Positions 22,492 through 32,228 of a DNA stretch of 64,000 bases are shown here, one piece after another. Source of the stretch: CAZVED01 sp964626205. Lineage in GTDB: Bacteria; Patescibacteriota; Patescibacteriia; SG8-24. Every line of letters starts with the position of its first letter. Position 1 is the first letter of the stretch. The stretch is from assembly GCA_964626205.1 (NCBI GenBank), contig CAZVED010000001.1, forward strand, positions 1-64,000, in the 5' to 3' direction. Position numbers and translations under genes: made by a program. The notes under the pieces were generated by a model. It was not told the DNA's origin and ran no database searches. It saw only the letters and a list, made by a program, of their open reading frames with translations.

Positions 22492-25400
22492 ATGACAGAC
22501 GTAATGAAAATGAGCCGGAAGGCCTTTTCGATCGGTGTCGTCGCTCTGACGGTTGCCTGGTCGATCGGTCTCTCCGCCCTCCTCGCTCCGCTCGCTTCGA
22601 GCGCTGCAGTGTCGGGTTCGCTCATCAAGGCTTCCATGCCGGCCGTGTACTACATGGGCTCGGATGGCAAGCGCTATGTGTTCCCGAACGAAAAGACCTA
22701 CTTCTCTTGGTACGCGGATTTCTCCGCTGTCCAGGTCATCACGGATTCGGAGCTCGCCTCCCTTCCGATCGGTGGCAACGTCACGTACCGCCCGGGTGTT
22801 CGCATGGTGAAGATCCAGACTGATCCGAAGGTGTACGCAGTTGACTCTCATGGTGTCCTTCGCTGGATCACCTCTGAGGCGGCAGCTGTCGCTCTCTACG
22901 GTTCCGCTTGGAACACCATGGTTCACGATGTCTCGGATGCGTTCTTCACCAACTACACGGTTGGCGCAGACGTCTCCGGTCCGTCGGACTTCAACCCGGG
23001 TGCCGCAACGGCAGCCGCAACATCCATCAACCAGGACAAGAACCTCTCAACGGGTTCTGCCGCTGGCCTCAGCGTCTCCAAGGCGTCTGACTCCCCGATG
23101 GGTGCCACCCTTCCGCTCGGCGCGATGGGTGTCAACTTCGTCAAGTTCAACGTCATGAACGGCGGTTCTTCCGCTGCTATGCTCTCCTCGCTCACGGTCA
23201 TGCGTTCCGGCCCTGGCTATGCCAGCGACTTCGACGCGGTGTACGTGTACCGCGGCTCCGAGCGTTTGACGACCGGCCGCTCGATCAACTCCTCGTCCAA
23301 CGAGGCGACGTTCAGCGGTTTGAACCTCTCGATCCCGGCGGGCGGCTCCGTCTCCCTCTGGATCGCGGGTGACATCTCCACGTCCGCTTTCGCAGGCAAC
23401 GTGAACGCGCTCTCCGTGAGCAGCGTCATGGTTGGCAGCAGCTCCGTGTCCGGCACGCCGGTCATGGGCTCTTCCTTCAGCCTCGCAGGTGCAACGGTCG
23501 GTGAAATTGACATCGAGCGCACTGGCGGCTCCACCCTTGCCAACATCAAGGCAGGTGGTCTCGCGCAGCGCGTCGCATCGTTCCGTCTCACGGCCGGCAA
23601 TCAGGAGGACCTCGATGTCCACTCTGTCGCGCTCACCTTCGGTGGTAACCTGAACCGTGCTCACCTCTCCAACTTCGTGCTCAAGCAGAGTGGCTCCACG
23701 CTCGCGTCGATCCCGTCCATCTCGGACAAGGACCTCGTGACGTTCGCCTTCTCGAGCCCGATGTTCATGGAGAAGGGCGCTCAGCGCACCTTCGATGTGT
23801 TCGCGGATGTGAACGCAGGCGCTCGCTCCGGCGATGAGGTTGCGTTCTATGTCGATGTCAACGCGGATGTCCGCGCCATGGGCCGCACCTACGGCTTCGG
23901 TGTGATGACGACCATTGACGCCACGTTCGACGCGTCCACCGATCAGGTGGCAACGGTCGAAGCAGGCAAGCTCACCACCACCTTCAATGGCCCGGCCTCC
24001 AAGGACGTGCTCGCGAACGGCAAGGATGTCGAGCTCTTCAACTTCACGGTCGCGGCTCAGGCCAACCTGGAGTTCCGCGAGGTCACGCTCGCACTTGACA
24101 CCAACGGTGGCGACCCTCTCAACACCGTAGTCAGCGACATCAAGATCGTTGACACGGCCAATGGTGCTATCGTTGCTGGTCCGACGGATGGCGGCGCAAG
24201 CTGCGTCCTCACGGCCAACACGGGTACGTGCGCCTTCTCGGAGACTTGGAACCTCGCGAGCGGCCAGTCGCGCACCTTCAAGGTGACGGCTGACATCAAC
24301 TCCGCTGCGAATGGTGATGAAATTCGCGTGACGCTCGGCTCCGGCCAGTTGTTCGCGAACAGCAAGGTCCGCAACTTGGACAACAACACCTACCTCGGCG
24401 CGTCCGACATGGTTCCGTCCACGGTGCTTGGAGGTAACATCCACACGGTGACCGACTCCGGTCTCACGGTTGGTAACGCCTCGACACCGGTTGCTCAGAC
24501 CTACATCAAGGGCTCCTCGGACATCGCGCTCGCAGGCTGGTCCTTCACGGCAGCTGACGCTGCCCCGGTTCGCTTGAACTCGATCACGGTAGACTGTACC
24601 GCTGACGATGACAGCACGGTGAACGAGAAGGACGAGCTGTGCAACAGCGTTGTGCAGACAGTGAGGCTCATGAACGGTGCGACCCAGGTCGGCGTCACTG
24701 CCAGCCCGGATTCGTCCGACAGCATCCGCTTCGACAACCTCAATCTCACCATCAATGGTGGACAGAGCATGACGCTTGTGCTCATGGGCACGCTCTCCAG
24801 CTCTGCTCCGACCACGACCTACCTCGGGTTCGAGATTGAAGATGTTGATGTCACTGATGCTGACGGTGGTACGGTAAGCGACTCTGGCGTTCCTACGGCC
24901 ATGAGCGCACTTATGACCGTCGCCGCGCAGGGCTCCGTCACGCTCGTCAACGCCCCAGTTGATATTGAGTCTGAGCCGAGCCTCGTTATCGGTGGCTCGT
25001 CGAACGTCGTGCTCGGTAAGTACCGCATGACCGCTCAGGACGAAGAGCTTCGCCTGTCGAAGGTGCAGTTCAGCGTCGCTACCCCGGCTGGTATTTCAAC
25101 GGTGTCGCTCCACGATGGCGCAACGCTCGTTGGCGGTCCGGTCAGTGTGGTTGGCGGCCTCGCCACCTTCTCTTCGGTGAACTTCGTTGTTCCGAAGGAC
25201 ACGTCCAAGACCCTCACGGTCAAGGCGAACCTCAACACCGTCTCGCCGACCACTTCCGGTCCGCAGCCGATGGACCCGGTGACCATCACGATGCTTGATG
25301 CCAACCTCGAGATCCGCGGAACGTCCGCTGGTTCGGGCACGACCATCGTCTCCGCTGGTACGGGCGACCCACTGGCCGGCAACCTCGCGGCCTACGGTAA

Positions 25401-25905
25401 GTTCATCGTGAAGTCCAAGCCGACGGTTGAAGTCGTGAGCGGTGACAAGGTGCTGGTCAACAGCGCTGCCGCGAACGTCCTCACCCTTACGGTCTCGGCC
25501 GACACGGCTGGTCCGGTGGCGTTCCAGACCCTCGAGTTCACGGTGAACGACGACACGAACCTCGGTGTCCTCGCCTGCTCGGGCACTGAGTCCAGCGTCT
25601 TCACGGCCAGCAACAACCAGGTTGTTGTCGGTAACTGTGACCTCACTGGCTCGTCTCTCACCATCGACTTCACCGACGAACAGGTGGTCAACGCAGGAAC
25701 CGCGAAGTCCTACTACCTCATGCTCAACATCTCGGGCACGGCAGATGGCGACTCGGTCAGCGTTGTTCTCGAGAGCACTGGCTTCGGCTGGTCTGATTAC
25801 TCGGCTGTCGGTCACGACACGACGGGTATGACGGGTGCTGACTGGTTCACGGATGGTGACTACGTCAAGTACCTTCCGTCCACGGCTCGCACGCTCTCCC
25901 GCTAA
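22492..25905 (+). CDS. Probable S-layer-type major surface protein with YYxGxDGKRY module
   Basis: A 1137-residue secreted protein. The signal peptide covers about residues 8-39 (ending SSAAVSG). A module at about 44-160 reads YYMGSDGKRYVFPN...VTYRPGVRMVKIQTDPKVYAVD...LRWITSEAA. About 970 residues of repeated beta-sandwich-like domains follow, rich in Ser, Thr, Val, Gly and Asp with few Lys/Arg and very few Cys. Codon use is strongly biased (Asn almost always AAC, Leu mostly CTC), as in a highly expressed gene. AAAAGGAAAA precedes the ATG, and a structured leader lies upstream. It heads a cluster of four proteins sharing the module. The S-layer role is inferred from size, composition and codon bias. 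Confidence 0.75.
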   Translation: MTDVMKMSRKAFSIGVVALTVAWSIGLSALLAPLASSAAVSGSLIKASMPAVYYMGSDGKRYVFPNEKTYFSWYADFSAVQVITDSELASLPIGGNVTYRPGVRMVKIQTDPKVYAVDSHGVLRWITSEAAAVALYGSAWNTMVHDVSDAFFTNYTVGADVSGPSDFNPGAATAAATSINQDKNLSTGSAAGLSVSKASDSPMGATLPLGAMGVNFVKFNVMNGGSSAAMLSSLTVMRSGPGYASDFDAVYVYRGSERLTTGRSINSSSNEATFSGLNLSIPAGGSVSLWIAGDISTSAFAGNVNALSVSSVMVGSSSVSGTPVMGSSFSLAGATVGEIDIERTGGSTLANIKAGGLAQRVASFRLTAGNQEDLDVHSVALTFGGNLNRAHLSNFVLKQSGSTLASIPSISDKDLVTFAFSSPMFMEKGAQRTFDVFADVNAGARSGDEVAFYVDVNADVRAMGRTYGFGVMTTIDATFDASTDQVATVEAGKLTTTFNGPASKDVLANGKDVELFNFTVAAQANLEFREVTLALDTNGGDPLNTVVSDIKIVDTANGAIVAGPTDGGASCVLTANTGTCAFSETWNLASGQSRTFKVTADINSAANGDEIRVTLGSGQLFANSKVRNLDNNTYLGASDMVPSTVLGGNIHTVTDSGLTVGNASTPVAQTYIKGSSDIALAGWSFTAADAAPVRLNSITVDCTADDDSTVNEKDELCNSVVQTVRLMNGATQVGVTASPDSSDSIRFDNLNLTINGGQSMTLVLMGTLSSSAPTTTYLGFEIEDVDVTDADGGTVSDSGVPTAMSALMTVAAQGSVTLVNAPVDIESEPSLVIGGSSNVVLGKYRMTAQDEELRLSKVQFSVATPAGISTVSLHDGATLVGGPVSVVGGLATFSSVNFVVPKDTSKTLTVKANLNTVSPTTSGPQPMDPVTITMLDANLEIRGTSAGSGTTIVSAGTGDPLAGNLAAYGKFIVKSKPTVEVVSGDKVLVNSAAANVLTLTVSADTAGPVAFQTLEFTVNDDTNLGVLACSGTESSVFTASNNQVVVGNCDLTGSSLTIDFTDEQVVNAGTAKSYYLMLNISGTADGDSVSVVLESTGFGWSDYSAVGHDTTGMTGADWFTDGDYVKYLPSTARTLSR

Positions 25906-25920
25906 TTCCTTTCTCGCCTT

Positions 25921-26046
25921 GGAGCTCAGGTTCGCCTGAGCTCCGGGCAGAACGGTTTTCCGGAACGTGCTCCCGCTCGTGTACGAACCGGACAGCAGGA
26001 AAGCAAAACAAACACCCCGCCTTTACTGGCGGGGTTTTGTTTTTTG
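25921..26046 (+). terminator. Tandem hairpins and terminator after the S-layer-like gene
   Basis: A perfect hairpin GGAGCTCAGG-ttcg-CCTGAGCTCC (25921-25944) is followed 70 bases later by CCCCGCC-tttact-GGCGGGG (26015-26034) with a long T run, a strong Rho-independent terminator. The first hairpin may protect the mRNA 3' end. Confidence 0.85.
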
Positions 26047-26130
26047 GGGTCTTGTAGGTTTTTCGCGCATCACCTAGGTTCCGCATCGCCTCGACATCCA
26101 ATCTTATTCTTCTGTACACTAACGTCATCT

Positions 26131-26358
26131 ATGAATGAAGATCTCATCATCCAAAAGCTCATTGAGCTCGACCATAAGGTCGGCACGCTTGCCACGCAGG
26201 GGAGCGTTGACGCGAGGTTTGACGATGTCATGGCGACTCTCGACTCGCACACCGCCATGTTACAGCGCCTCGACCACGAGCGCGTGTTCACGTTTGAGCG
26301 GGTGAAGCGCATCGAAGACGACGTGCGCGGGCTGAAGACGCATTTGGGGGTGGTATGA
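26131..26358 (+). CDS. Small coiled-coil protein
   Basis: A 75-residue, probably all-helical protein starting MNEDLIIQKLIELDHKVGTL and ending in a heptad-like stretch around LDHERVFTFERVKRIEDDVRGLK. Proteins of this type (two short helices with a DxER.FT..R.KRIE motif) are frequent small unknowns in Patescibacteria, by recollection. The start at 26131 is supported by TACACT (26115-26120) 10 nt upstream with TCGACA (26091-26096) as -35. Function unknown. Confidence 0.65.
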   Translation: MNEDLIIQKLIELDHKVGTLATQGSVDARFDDVMATLDSHTAMLQRLDHERVFTFERVKRIEDDVRGLKTHLGVV

Positions 26359-26383
26359 CAAAACCCCGCAGGTGCGCTATGCT
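26355..26383 (+). promoter_or_regulatory. Promoter ATGACA-17-TATGCT, leaderless
   Basis: ATGACA (26355-26360) and TATGCT (26378-26383), 17-base spacer, 9 nt before the ATG at 26393. Confidence 0.6.
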
Positions 26384-26392
26384 GTCTCTATC

Positions 26393-27658
26393 ATGTTTTC
26401 TATGTGGAAAACCGACGCCTTTCTCGAGACGAGCCTTTCGGTGCTCCAAACGCTCAAGCAGCAGCTCATCGAGAAGCTGATCATCCTTGCTATCGTCGGT
26501 GTCGCCCTCTTCGCGACGCTGGCCTCGGCTGCCGCTGGCGCCCGTTTCGCGTCCGCGGCCTCTCCGGCGTACGCAGAAGACGCCTCGTTCATGGTTTTGG
26601 ATAAGACCGTCACAGTCCTCGCTGGGTCCTCGGTCGCTTCGCTCGAAACGTTTGGCGACCGTTTTACGGTCACACTCGACGAAGGCGACGTGGTGTCATT
26701 CCGTATGCCGTCGAACGGCCATTTCGTCAGTCATGGCGCGGCAATCGACACCTGCGAATACCGCGAAGGGTCCAACTACCTCACGCTTTCTGAGCCGGGA
26801 ACGTACACGCTTTCCGTTGACGGACGCATCTGCAACAGCACATACGGCGACGCCGAGGTCGTCAGCGTTTCCCGTCCGCAGGCAGGTGCGACAGTCACGG
26901 CAGGGGAGGAGGTGCTTGTCGTTTGGAGCGCTGCTGGATCGGTCTTCGGTGCGCGTCTCTCGTTGTCGTTGGACGGCGGCCTGACGTATCCGACGGTCCT
27001 TGTCGCCAACACGTTCAGCGCCGACGTGTTCGTATGGACGGTTCCACAGGTGCTCTCGACGGACATGGCACGTATCCGTGTCGAAGCGCTCGGCTCGAGC
27101 ACGGCCGTCGTCGCGGTCGGTGTCAGCGCACCATTCTCCATCGACGGTATCGCACCGCCACCGGAACCGGAGCCGCAGCCGGCAACCTGGTACGACGCCG
27201 AAGAAGCCACACGCGCCGCGCTTACCATCGGCCATGACCGCGGTATCGTTCCTGGGCAGCTTCCGTCCGGAACCGTCACCTGCGCTGCGAATGCCCGCAT
27301 CAAAGGCACGTCATCGAGCGCGGTGTATTACTGCGGCGCGGACGGCAAGCGGTACGCGTTCCCGAACCAGCGCGTCCATGACTCGTGGTACCTCGGCTTC
27401 GAAGGCGTCATCACGCTCACAGATGCAGAGCTTGCCGCTGCCCCGCTTGGTGGAACGGTCACGTATCGCCCGGGTGTGCGTTTGGTGAAGATCACGACCG
27501 ACCCCAAGGTCTACGCCGTTGCCGCGAACGGGGAACTGCGCTGGGTCACGTCGGAAGCGGTCGCTGTCGCGCTCTATGGAGCAGACTGGGCGACGAAGGT
27601 CGACGACATCCCTGACGCATTCTTCACGGACTACCGCATCGGCATACCGATCGAATAG
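26393..27658 (+). CDS. Secreted protein with C-terminal YYxGxDGKRY module
   Basis: A 421-residue protein. An N-terminal hydrophobic segment (about residues 25-52) is followed by a beta-rich domain with NSTYGDAEVVSVSRPQAG and an Ig-like VVWSAAGSVFGARLSLSLDGG stretch. A Pro/Glu linker (about 255-268) leads to the conserved module at the very C-terminus (about 311-421): YYCGADGKRYAFPN...VTYRPGVRLVKITTDPKVYAV...LRWVTSEA. The module is N-terminal in its three neighbours, so it is a portable domain. The start at 26393 follows from the promoter; a GTG at 26372 is upstream of the transcript start. Confidence 0.75.
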   Translation: MFSMWKTDAFLETSLSVLQTLKQQLIEKLIILAIVGVALFATLASAAAGARFASAASPAYAEDASFMVLDKTVTVLAGSSVASLETFGDRFTVTLDEGDVVSFRMPSNGHFVSHGAAIDTCEYREGSNYLTLSEPGTYTLSVDGRICNSTYGDAEVVSVSRPQAGATVTAGEEVLVVWSAAGSVFGARLSLSLDGGLTYPTVLVANTFSADVFVWTVPQVLSTDMARIRVEALGSSTAVVAVGVSAPFSIDGIAPPPEPEPQPATWYDAEEATRAALTIGHDRGIVPGQLPSGTVTCAANARIKGTSSSAVYYCGADGKRYAFPNQRVHDSWYLGFEGVITLTDAELAAAPLGGTVTYRPGVRLVKITTDPKVYAVAANGELRWVTSEAVAVALYGADWATKVDDIPDAFFTDYRIGIPIE

Positions 27659-27659
27659 C

Positions 27660-27690
27660 AAGGAGCGGCCCGGCCGCTCCTTTTGCTTTT
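27660..27690 (+). terminator. Terminator
   Basis: AAGGAGCGG-cccgg-CCGCTCCTTTTGCTTTT directly after the stop codon at 27658. Confidence 0.85.
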
Positions 27691-27711
27691 GGGAGCGACA
27701 CACCAGGCGGG

Positions 27712-27794
27712 TTTAAGCTGGTACCCGTGTCCAGCCTATTTCCTCCCGCTTATTTCTCGTTTCCGCCTTATTTCGGTACCCGCATCCAGCTTTA
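27712..27794. repeat. REPIN-like repeat, copy 5
   Basis: TTTAAGCTGG to CCAGCTTTA with the polypyrimidine core on the plus strand, between two surface-protein genes. Confidence 0.9.
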
Positions 27795-27851
27795 GTGGTT
27801 GCCATACTGAGCGTTTTTCGGCATGCTGGAGGTCATATAACCCCACGTCGT

Positions 27852-29096
27852 ATGCACGCGTTTCGTTTTGTCTCGACAACCGCCATCGCCCCGTTCCTTG
27901 CCGCAGTCGCGCTCGTCGTCGCTCCGTCGGTACATGCGTTTCCGGTCCTTGTCGAGCAGACGCTCGCGCAACAGCCGTCAGAGACGCATCTTTTTGCTGG
28001 TATCTCGATCGGCGACCTCGTGAAGCTGCCCGACGACAACGACCCGACGACGACGCAGGATTCCGTCGTGTACTACTTCGATCGTGACTGGAAGCGTCGG
28101 CCGTTCCCGAACCGGCACGTGTTCGATTCATGGTACGCGGACTTCTCGTCCGTGCGAGAGGTCACGCCGGAGCAAATGGCAGGGATGCGCCTCGGTCCAC
28201 CCATCCTGTACCGCCCGGGAACACGCCTCGTGAAGATTCCGTCCATTCCGAAGGTGTACGCCGTGGAACCCGGCGGTGTGCTGCGCTGGATCACGACAGA
28301 GGACGTTGCCATCGCGCTGTATGGCACAGAGTGGTCGAAGCGCGTGGATGACCTTCCGGAAGCGTTCTTTACCGCGTACACGGAAGGTCCGGCACTGTAC
28401 GCCGATGCATATCCGACGAGAACGCTTTTGCGTCTCGGCGGCGGCGCCTCGTTCTATGTGGTGGACGGCGGGACCATTCGGTTCGTCGCACCGCAGGACA
28501 TGGCGCGATTCCGTTTCCAGACGCGCCACGCCGTTGACACGACCGCGTTGCCGGAAGGGTATCCGCTCCTCGGCACGCTCACGGAAAACGGCGAGAACCT
28601 GACAGATACGTCGCAGCTGTCGCGTTCCGAAACGCTGCCGGCGGCACAGATCGATTTTCCGGTCCGTTCGACATCTGTCGAGGCCGGAGCTAATCGCACA
28701 CTCGCATCGTTCCGTTTGACCGTCGGTGCTACGGTGACGCTTCGCAGGATGGACGTCACGCTTGCCGGTGCATGGAGCGATGCGACGCCGCTTGTGCGCG
28801 GCGTGAGGCTTGTCGACCGCGCGACAGGGGAGACGCTGTTCGGGACGCGCGAATTAGAGTCGGTCGGTGCTGAGCGTGAGACGGTTCCGTTCACGGGCGC
28901 GTTCGGCATTCCGGACGACATGGTCGTGGAAGTCGATCTGCGCGCGGATATCGCCGACGGATACGATGGTCGCACGCTGACCGTGCTCTTTGAGCAATCG
29001 TCCGCAGAGGTCGTCGATGGGTTGAACGTCGATCGGAAGATGCCGCTTTTGCCGATGCGAGCGTATCCGGCGCTTACGGTGACGATTGGGGAGTAG
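27852..29096 (+). CDS. Secreted protein with N-terminal YYxxDxDWKRRPFPN module
   Basis: A 414-residue protein with a signal peptide (about residues 1-30). GDLVKL leads into a divergent copy of the shared module (about 54-180): VVYYFDRDWKRRPFPN, ILYRPGTRLVKIPSIPKVYAVE, LRWITTEDVAIALYG. A third short unit, FYVVDGGTIRFVAPQD (about 200-215), repeats the YxVDGGxxRF pattern. The C-terminal half is beta-rich and resembles the repeat domains of the S-layer-like protein. The ATG at 27852 is chosen because TATAAC (27836-27841) ends 10 nt upstream. Confidence 0.7.
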   Translation: MHAFRFVSTTAIAPFLAAVALVVAPSVHAFPVLVEQTLAQQPSETHLFAGISIGDLVKLPDDNDPTTTQDSVVYYFDRDWKRRPFPNRHVFDSWYADFSSVREVTPEQMAGMRLGPPILYRPGTRLVKIPSIPKVYAVEPGGVLRWITTEDVAIALYGTEWSKRVDDLPEAFFTAYTEGPALYADAYPTRTLLRLGGGASFYVVDGGTIRFVAPQDMARFRFQTRHAVDTTALPEGYPLLGTLTENGENLTDTSQLSRSETLPAAQIDFPVRSTSVEAGANRTLASFRLTVGATVTLRRMDVTLAGAWSDATPLVRGVRLVDRATGETLFGTRELESVGAERETVPFTGAFGIPDDMVVEVDLRADIADGYDGRTLTVLFEQSSAEVVDGLNVDRKMPLLPMRAYPALTVTIGE

Positions 29097-29147
29097 GCGA
29101 GCAATCACGCACGCGAATCAAAACATCGAATCTTCAGGCGTTTTCGT

Positions 29148-29231
29148 TTTAAGCTGGTACCCGTGTCCAGCCTATTTCCTCCCGCCCATTTCTCGCTTCC
29201 GCCTTATTTCGGTACCCGCATCCAGCTTAAA
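29148..29231. repeat. REPIN-like repeat, copy 6
   Basis: Complete copy with TTTAAGCTGG and CCAGCTTAA ends. TATACT at about 29238, just beyond it, is the probable -10 of the next gene. Confidence 0.9.
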
Positions 29232-29275
29232 ACCGTGGTATACTGCATGAACGATTCAGTGTTTTTGTCGTACCC

Positions 29276-32152
29276 ATGCCTATGCCCTCACGCGGCGTTA
29301 TCGGCCTTGCTACGGTCTTCCTATGGGCCTTTTTCGCGCTTCCTGCCGTTGCTGCGCCGGTGCCGGGCGACCTCGTGAAGCTATCGGGTGACACCGCCGT
29401 CTATTACGTCGGCACGGACGGCAAACGGTACGTCTTTCCGAACGCGGCCACGTATGCCACATGGTATGCGGATTTCTCCGCCGTGAAGACCGTGAGCGCT
29501 TCGGAACTTGCAGCGCTACCCATCGGCGGGACGATTGCGTACCGCGCGGGGACGCGCATGGTGAAGATCGTGAGCGACCCGACGGTGTACATCGTGGAAC
29601 CTGGCGGCGCGTTGCGTCCGGTACCATCCGAGTCTGTGGCGCGGTCGTTATATGGTGCGAACTGGGCGCGACGCGTGGATGATCTTTCGGATGCGTTCTT
29701 TTTCGCGTACGAGGTCCGTGAACCGTTCGAGTCCGGCACTTTTCCGAGCGGTACTATCGCGCGCCGTTCGTCGGACGGCGTGTTGTTTTTCATCGACGGA
29801 TTGCAGAAGCGGCGTATTACGTCGGACACGGCGCGTACGACCTTGCGCGTGCAAGACGCTTTCGTGCTGACGGTCTCCGCGACGTCCCTTGAGAAATACG
29901 TCGACGGTCCGAACATCACCGGTATCGAGCCGTCATACATCGACACGGCGCAGCGAACGGCTCGGCCGGATGCACCGGTGTCGCTTCGTCTCGTGCCACC
30001 TGTTGGCAACGCGATTCCGTTCCCGGGCGATGCCACGCTCGCCACGCTCCGTATTTCCTCCGGGCGCGCGGTAACGGTTCGCCGCCTCACCGTGCGACTT
30101 ACCGCGCTGAAGAATGATCCGTTGAGCCGCGGTATCGCTGACATCGACGACGATGCTGGCGGCATCGTCTACGGCGACGCGGAGAGCCTGAATCTTTCGG
30201 AGCTCCGTTTCGCCTACGCCGACGGTCGCGATGCTACGACGCGTCGGTCGCCGGTGCTCGACACGACGCTCGACCAGGCACAGGAGTTCACGTTCACGGA
30301 TGCGATCTTCGTGCCAGCCGGCGGGAGCGTCGCAGTGCGGCTCATGGCGCGCATGGGACGGCTCCTGCCGGTGGGGGAGACGTATACGGTTACTATTGTT
30401 GCCGCGCAGACGGAGTTTGCGGATGTCGAAAGTGGCGTCAGCGTTCCGGTATTGCCTACAACCGATCTCGTGACGCCGACGCTCACCACGGTGCGCGGTG
30501 GGCTTGAGGTAACGGCAGCTCCGGTTCCCGGAGGCACGACCGTGGTTCGCGGGGCGTCGCAAGCGTCGATTGCCGCGTTCGCGCTTCGGGCACCTGCGGG
30601 GTCCGATGCCGTGCTGACGCGTCTTACTGTCGTGGGGTACATCAACGAAGGCGAGGGCGGGAATCGCGACTTCCGTGCCGGTGAGGATACCGACAATACG
30701 ACGCCGACGACGGTCAATCAGATGGTCCGCGAAGTGTCGCTGTATGACGGTGCAGGAACGCGTCTTGCTGGGCCTGTGCCAGTGGCGTTCAACGGACGCG
30801 CTGAGTTTTCCGGACTCGCATTTCGTGTTGCAGCCGGTCAGTCGGGAACGGTCGTCGTGCGCGGGGACATGGATGGCAGTGTCGATTTTGAAGAGCGCCC
30901 GAACGGCCTTACATTCGATGTCGCAGACGCGGAAACAGATGCGGCGGCCGTCGATGCCGAGGGTGCCGCGCTACCGGTCATCGGTAAGCTTCCGAACGGT
31001 GGCGAACGCCCACGGTATTCCGTCACTGTGTACGAGCAAGGCCGCCTCACGTTCTCTTGGGAGGGGGAGGAAGACGGTGTCGTGCTCGTCGGTACGGACG
31101 CTGATCTTGGCGAACTGACTGTCGCGGCTGAGTACGATTCCTTCCGCCTCACGTCAATGAGTTTCCGTCTGCAGGATGGCCTCGCAGCACCGCTTCCTTC
31201 CGCGCGTCTGACATATACGACGTCTTCCGGCCAGAGCGCGGAAGCTGTGGCCGCGTTCACGGGGTCGGTCGTGTGGTTCACTGGTTTGGATATCGTCGTG
31301 ATACCTGGGTCACCACGCACGTTCCGTCTCTTCGCGTCGGTACCGCTTCCGGGCGGGGGAATCGTGACCGGCGATCGTTTGTCGGTGCTGTTCGAACCGG
31401 CGGGACCGATGGCGTTCTCGTCCATCACGACCGGCGATACGTTCGGCCCGACGGACGCGCCGAGCGGAATCTTCCGTGTCGGGACGAACGAGGTAAGCGA
31501 TGTCGTCGTTCGTTTCACGACGCTCACGCTTCGTGTCGGCTCCGGGTCCCCGAGCGGTATCATTCCGCGCTCGGATGCCGCGGAGGTCTTGCGGTTTACG
31601 GCGACGGCGGGGCCAACCGGAAACGCGCGCATTTTACAGATGGCCTTCCTCTTGCGTCCGGGAGACGCCGGCTACGTCTATGAGTTTGGTTATGAGGAGC
31701 AGTATGAAGCTGAAGATAACGATGCGCTCGAGCGGTGGGCTGCAAAGAGCGACGGATTCCTCGATGATGACGACATCGCGAACCTGTACATGTGGGAGGG
31801 GGTGAATCCTACGTTGATAGGGGAAGGGCGCGACGGCCGGACGATATTCACTATCGGTGGAGATACCGATCTTTCCGCGTATACCGTTTCGCGCCCGAAC
31901 CAGACCGCGACACTCACGTACGAGTTTCCGCTCTCGCAAGCGCTCGTCATTCCGGCAGGAGCGACACGGACGTTCTCATTCGAGGTGGACACGACCGGAT
32001 TTGCGAACTGGAACGAATGGCCATTCGGCGTCGAGCTTTTGGGTGCAGAAGCGTTCGTTTGGACGGATGTCGCGGATGGCGCACCGTCGTTGCTCGATGG
32101 TCGCGACGCGCCAGCGCTGCCGCTTCGTCGATCGGTCCGTGTCGCGCGTTGA
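29276..32152 (+). CDS. Large S-layer-like secreted protein with N-terminal YYxGxDGKRY module
   Basis: A 958-residue protein: signal peptide (about residues 5-27), GDLVKL, then the shared module (about 40-150) with YYVGTDGKRYVFPN, IAYRAGTRMVKIVSDPTVYIVE and LRPVPSESVARSLYG. A third reduced unit, LFFIDGLQKRRITSD (about 165-180), follows. The remaining 780 residues are beta-rich repeats with acidic, possibly calcium-binding stretches (such as YEEQYEAEDNDALERW, about 815-830). It is probably a second, less expressed S-layer or sheath protein; codon use is less biased than in the gene at 22492. Either ATG at 29276 or 29282 is possible. Confidence 0.7.
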   Translation: MPMPSRGVIGLATVFLWAFFALPAVAAPVPGDLVKLSGDTAVYYVGTDGKRYVFPNAATYATWYADFSAVKTVSASELAALPIGGTIAYRAGTRMVKIVSDPTVYIVEPGGALRPVPSESVARSLYGANWARRVDDLSDAFFFAYEVREPFESGTFPSGTIARRSSDGVLFFIDGLQKRRITSDTARTTLRVQDAFVLTVSATSLEKYVDGPNITGIEPSYIDTAQRTARPDAPVSLRLVPPVGNAIPFPGDATLATLRISSGRAVTVRRLTVRLTALKNDPLSRGIADIDDDAGGIVYGDAESLNLSELRFAYADGRDATTRRSPVLDTTLDQAQEFTFTDAIFVPAGGSVAVRLMARMGRLLPVGETYTVTIVAAQTEFADVESGVSVPVLPTTDLVTPTLTTVRGGLEVTAAPVPGGTTVVRGASQASIAAFALRAPAGSDAVLTRLTVVGYINEGEGGNRDFRAGEDTDNTTPTTVNQMVREVSLYDGAGTRLAGPVPVAFNGRAEFSGLAFRVAAGQSGTVVVRGDMDGSVDFEERPNGLTFDVADAETDAAAVDAEGAALPVIGKLPNGGERPRYSVTVYEQGRLTFSWEGEEDGVVLVGTDADLGELTVAAEYDSFRLTSMSFRLQDGLAAPLPSARLTYTTSSGQSAEAVAAFTGSVVWFTGLDIVVIPGSPRTFRLFASVPLPGGGIVTGDRLSVLFEPAGPMAFSSITTGDTFGPTDAPSGIFRVGTNEVSDVVVRFTTLTLRVGSGSPSGIIPRSDAAEVLRFTATAGPTGNARILQMAFLLRPGDAGYVYEFGYEEQYEAEDNDALERWAAKSDGFLDDDDIANLYMWEGVNPTLIGEGRDGRTIFTIGGDTDLSAYTVSRPNQTATLTYEFPLSQALVIPAGATRTFSFEVDTTGFANWNEWPFGVELLGAEAFVWTDVADGAPSLLDGRDAPALPLRRSVRVAR

Positions 32153-32228
32153 TATTCACGATGAACAAAAAAAGTGTTACTCGGGTCTTTTCAAGCTGTC
32201 GAAAAAATGGTATGATGACGGTATCGAT

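Noticed and set aside
23047..24444. Minus-strand open frame of 465 codons inside the S-layer-like gene
   Set aside because: Antisense shadow of a strongly codon-biased gene, with no plausible domain.
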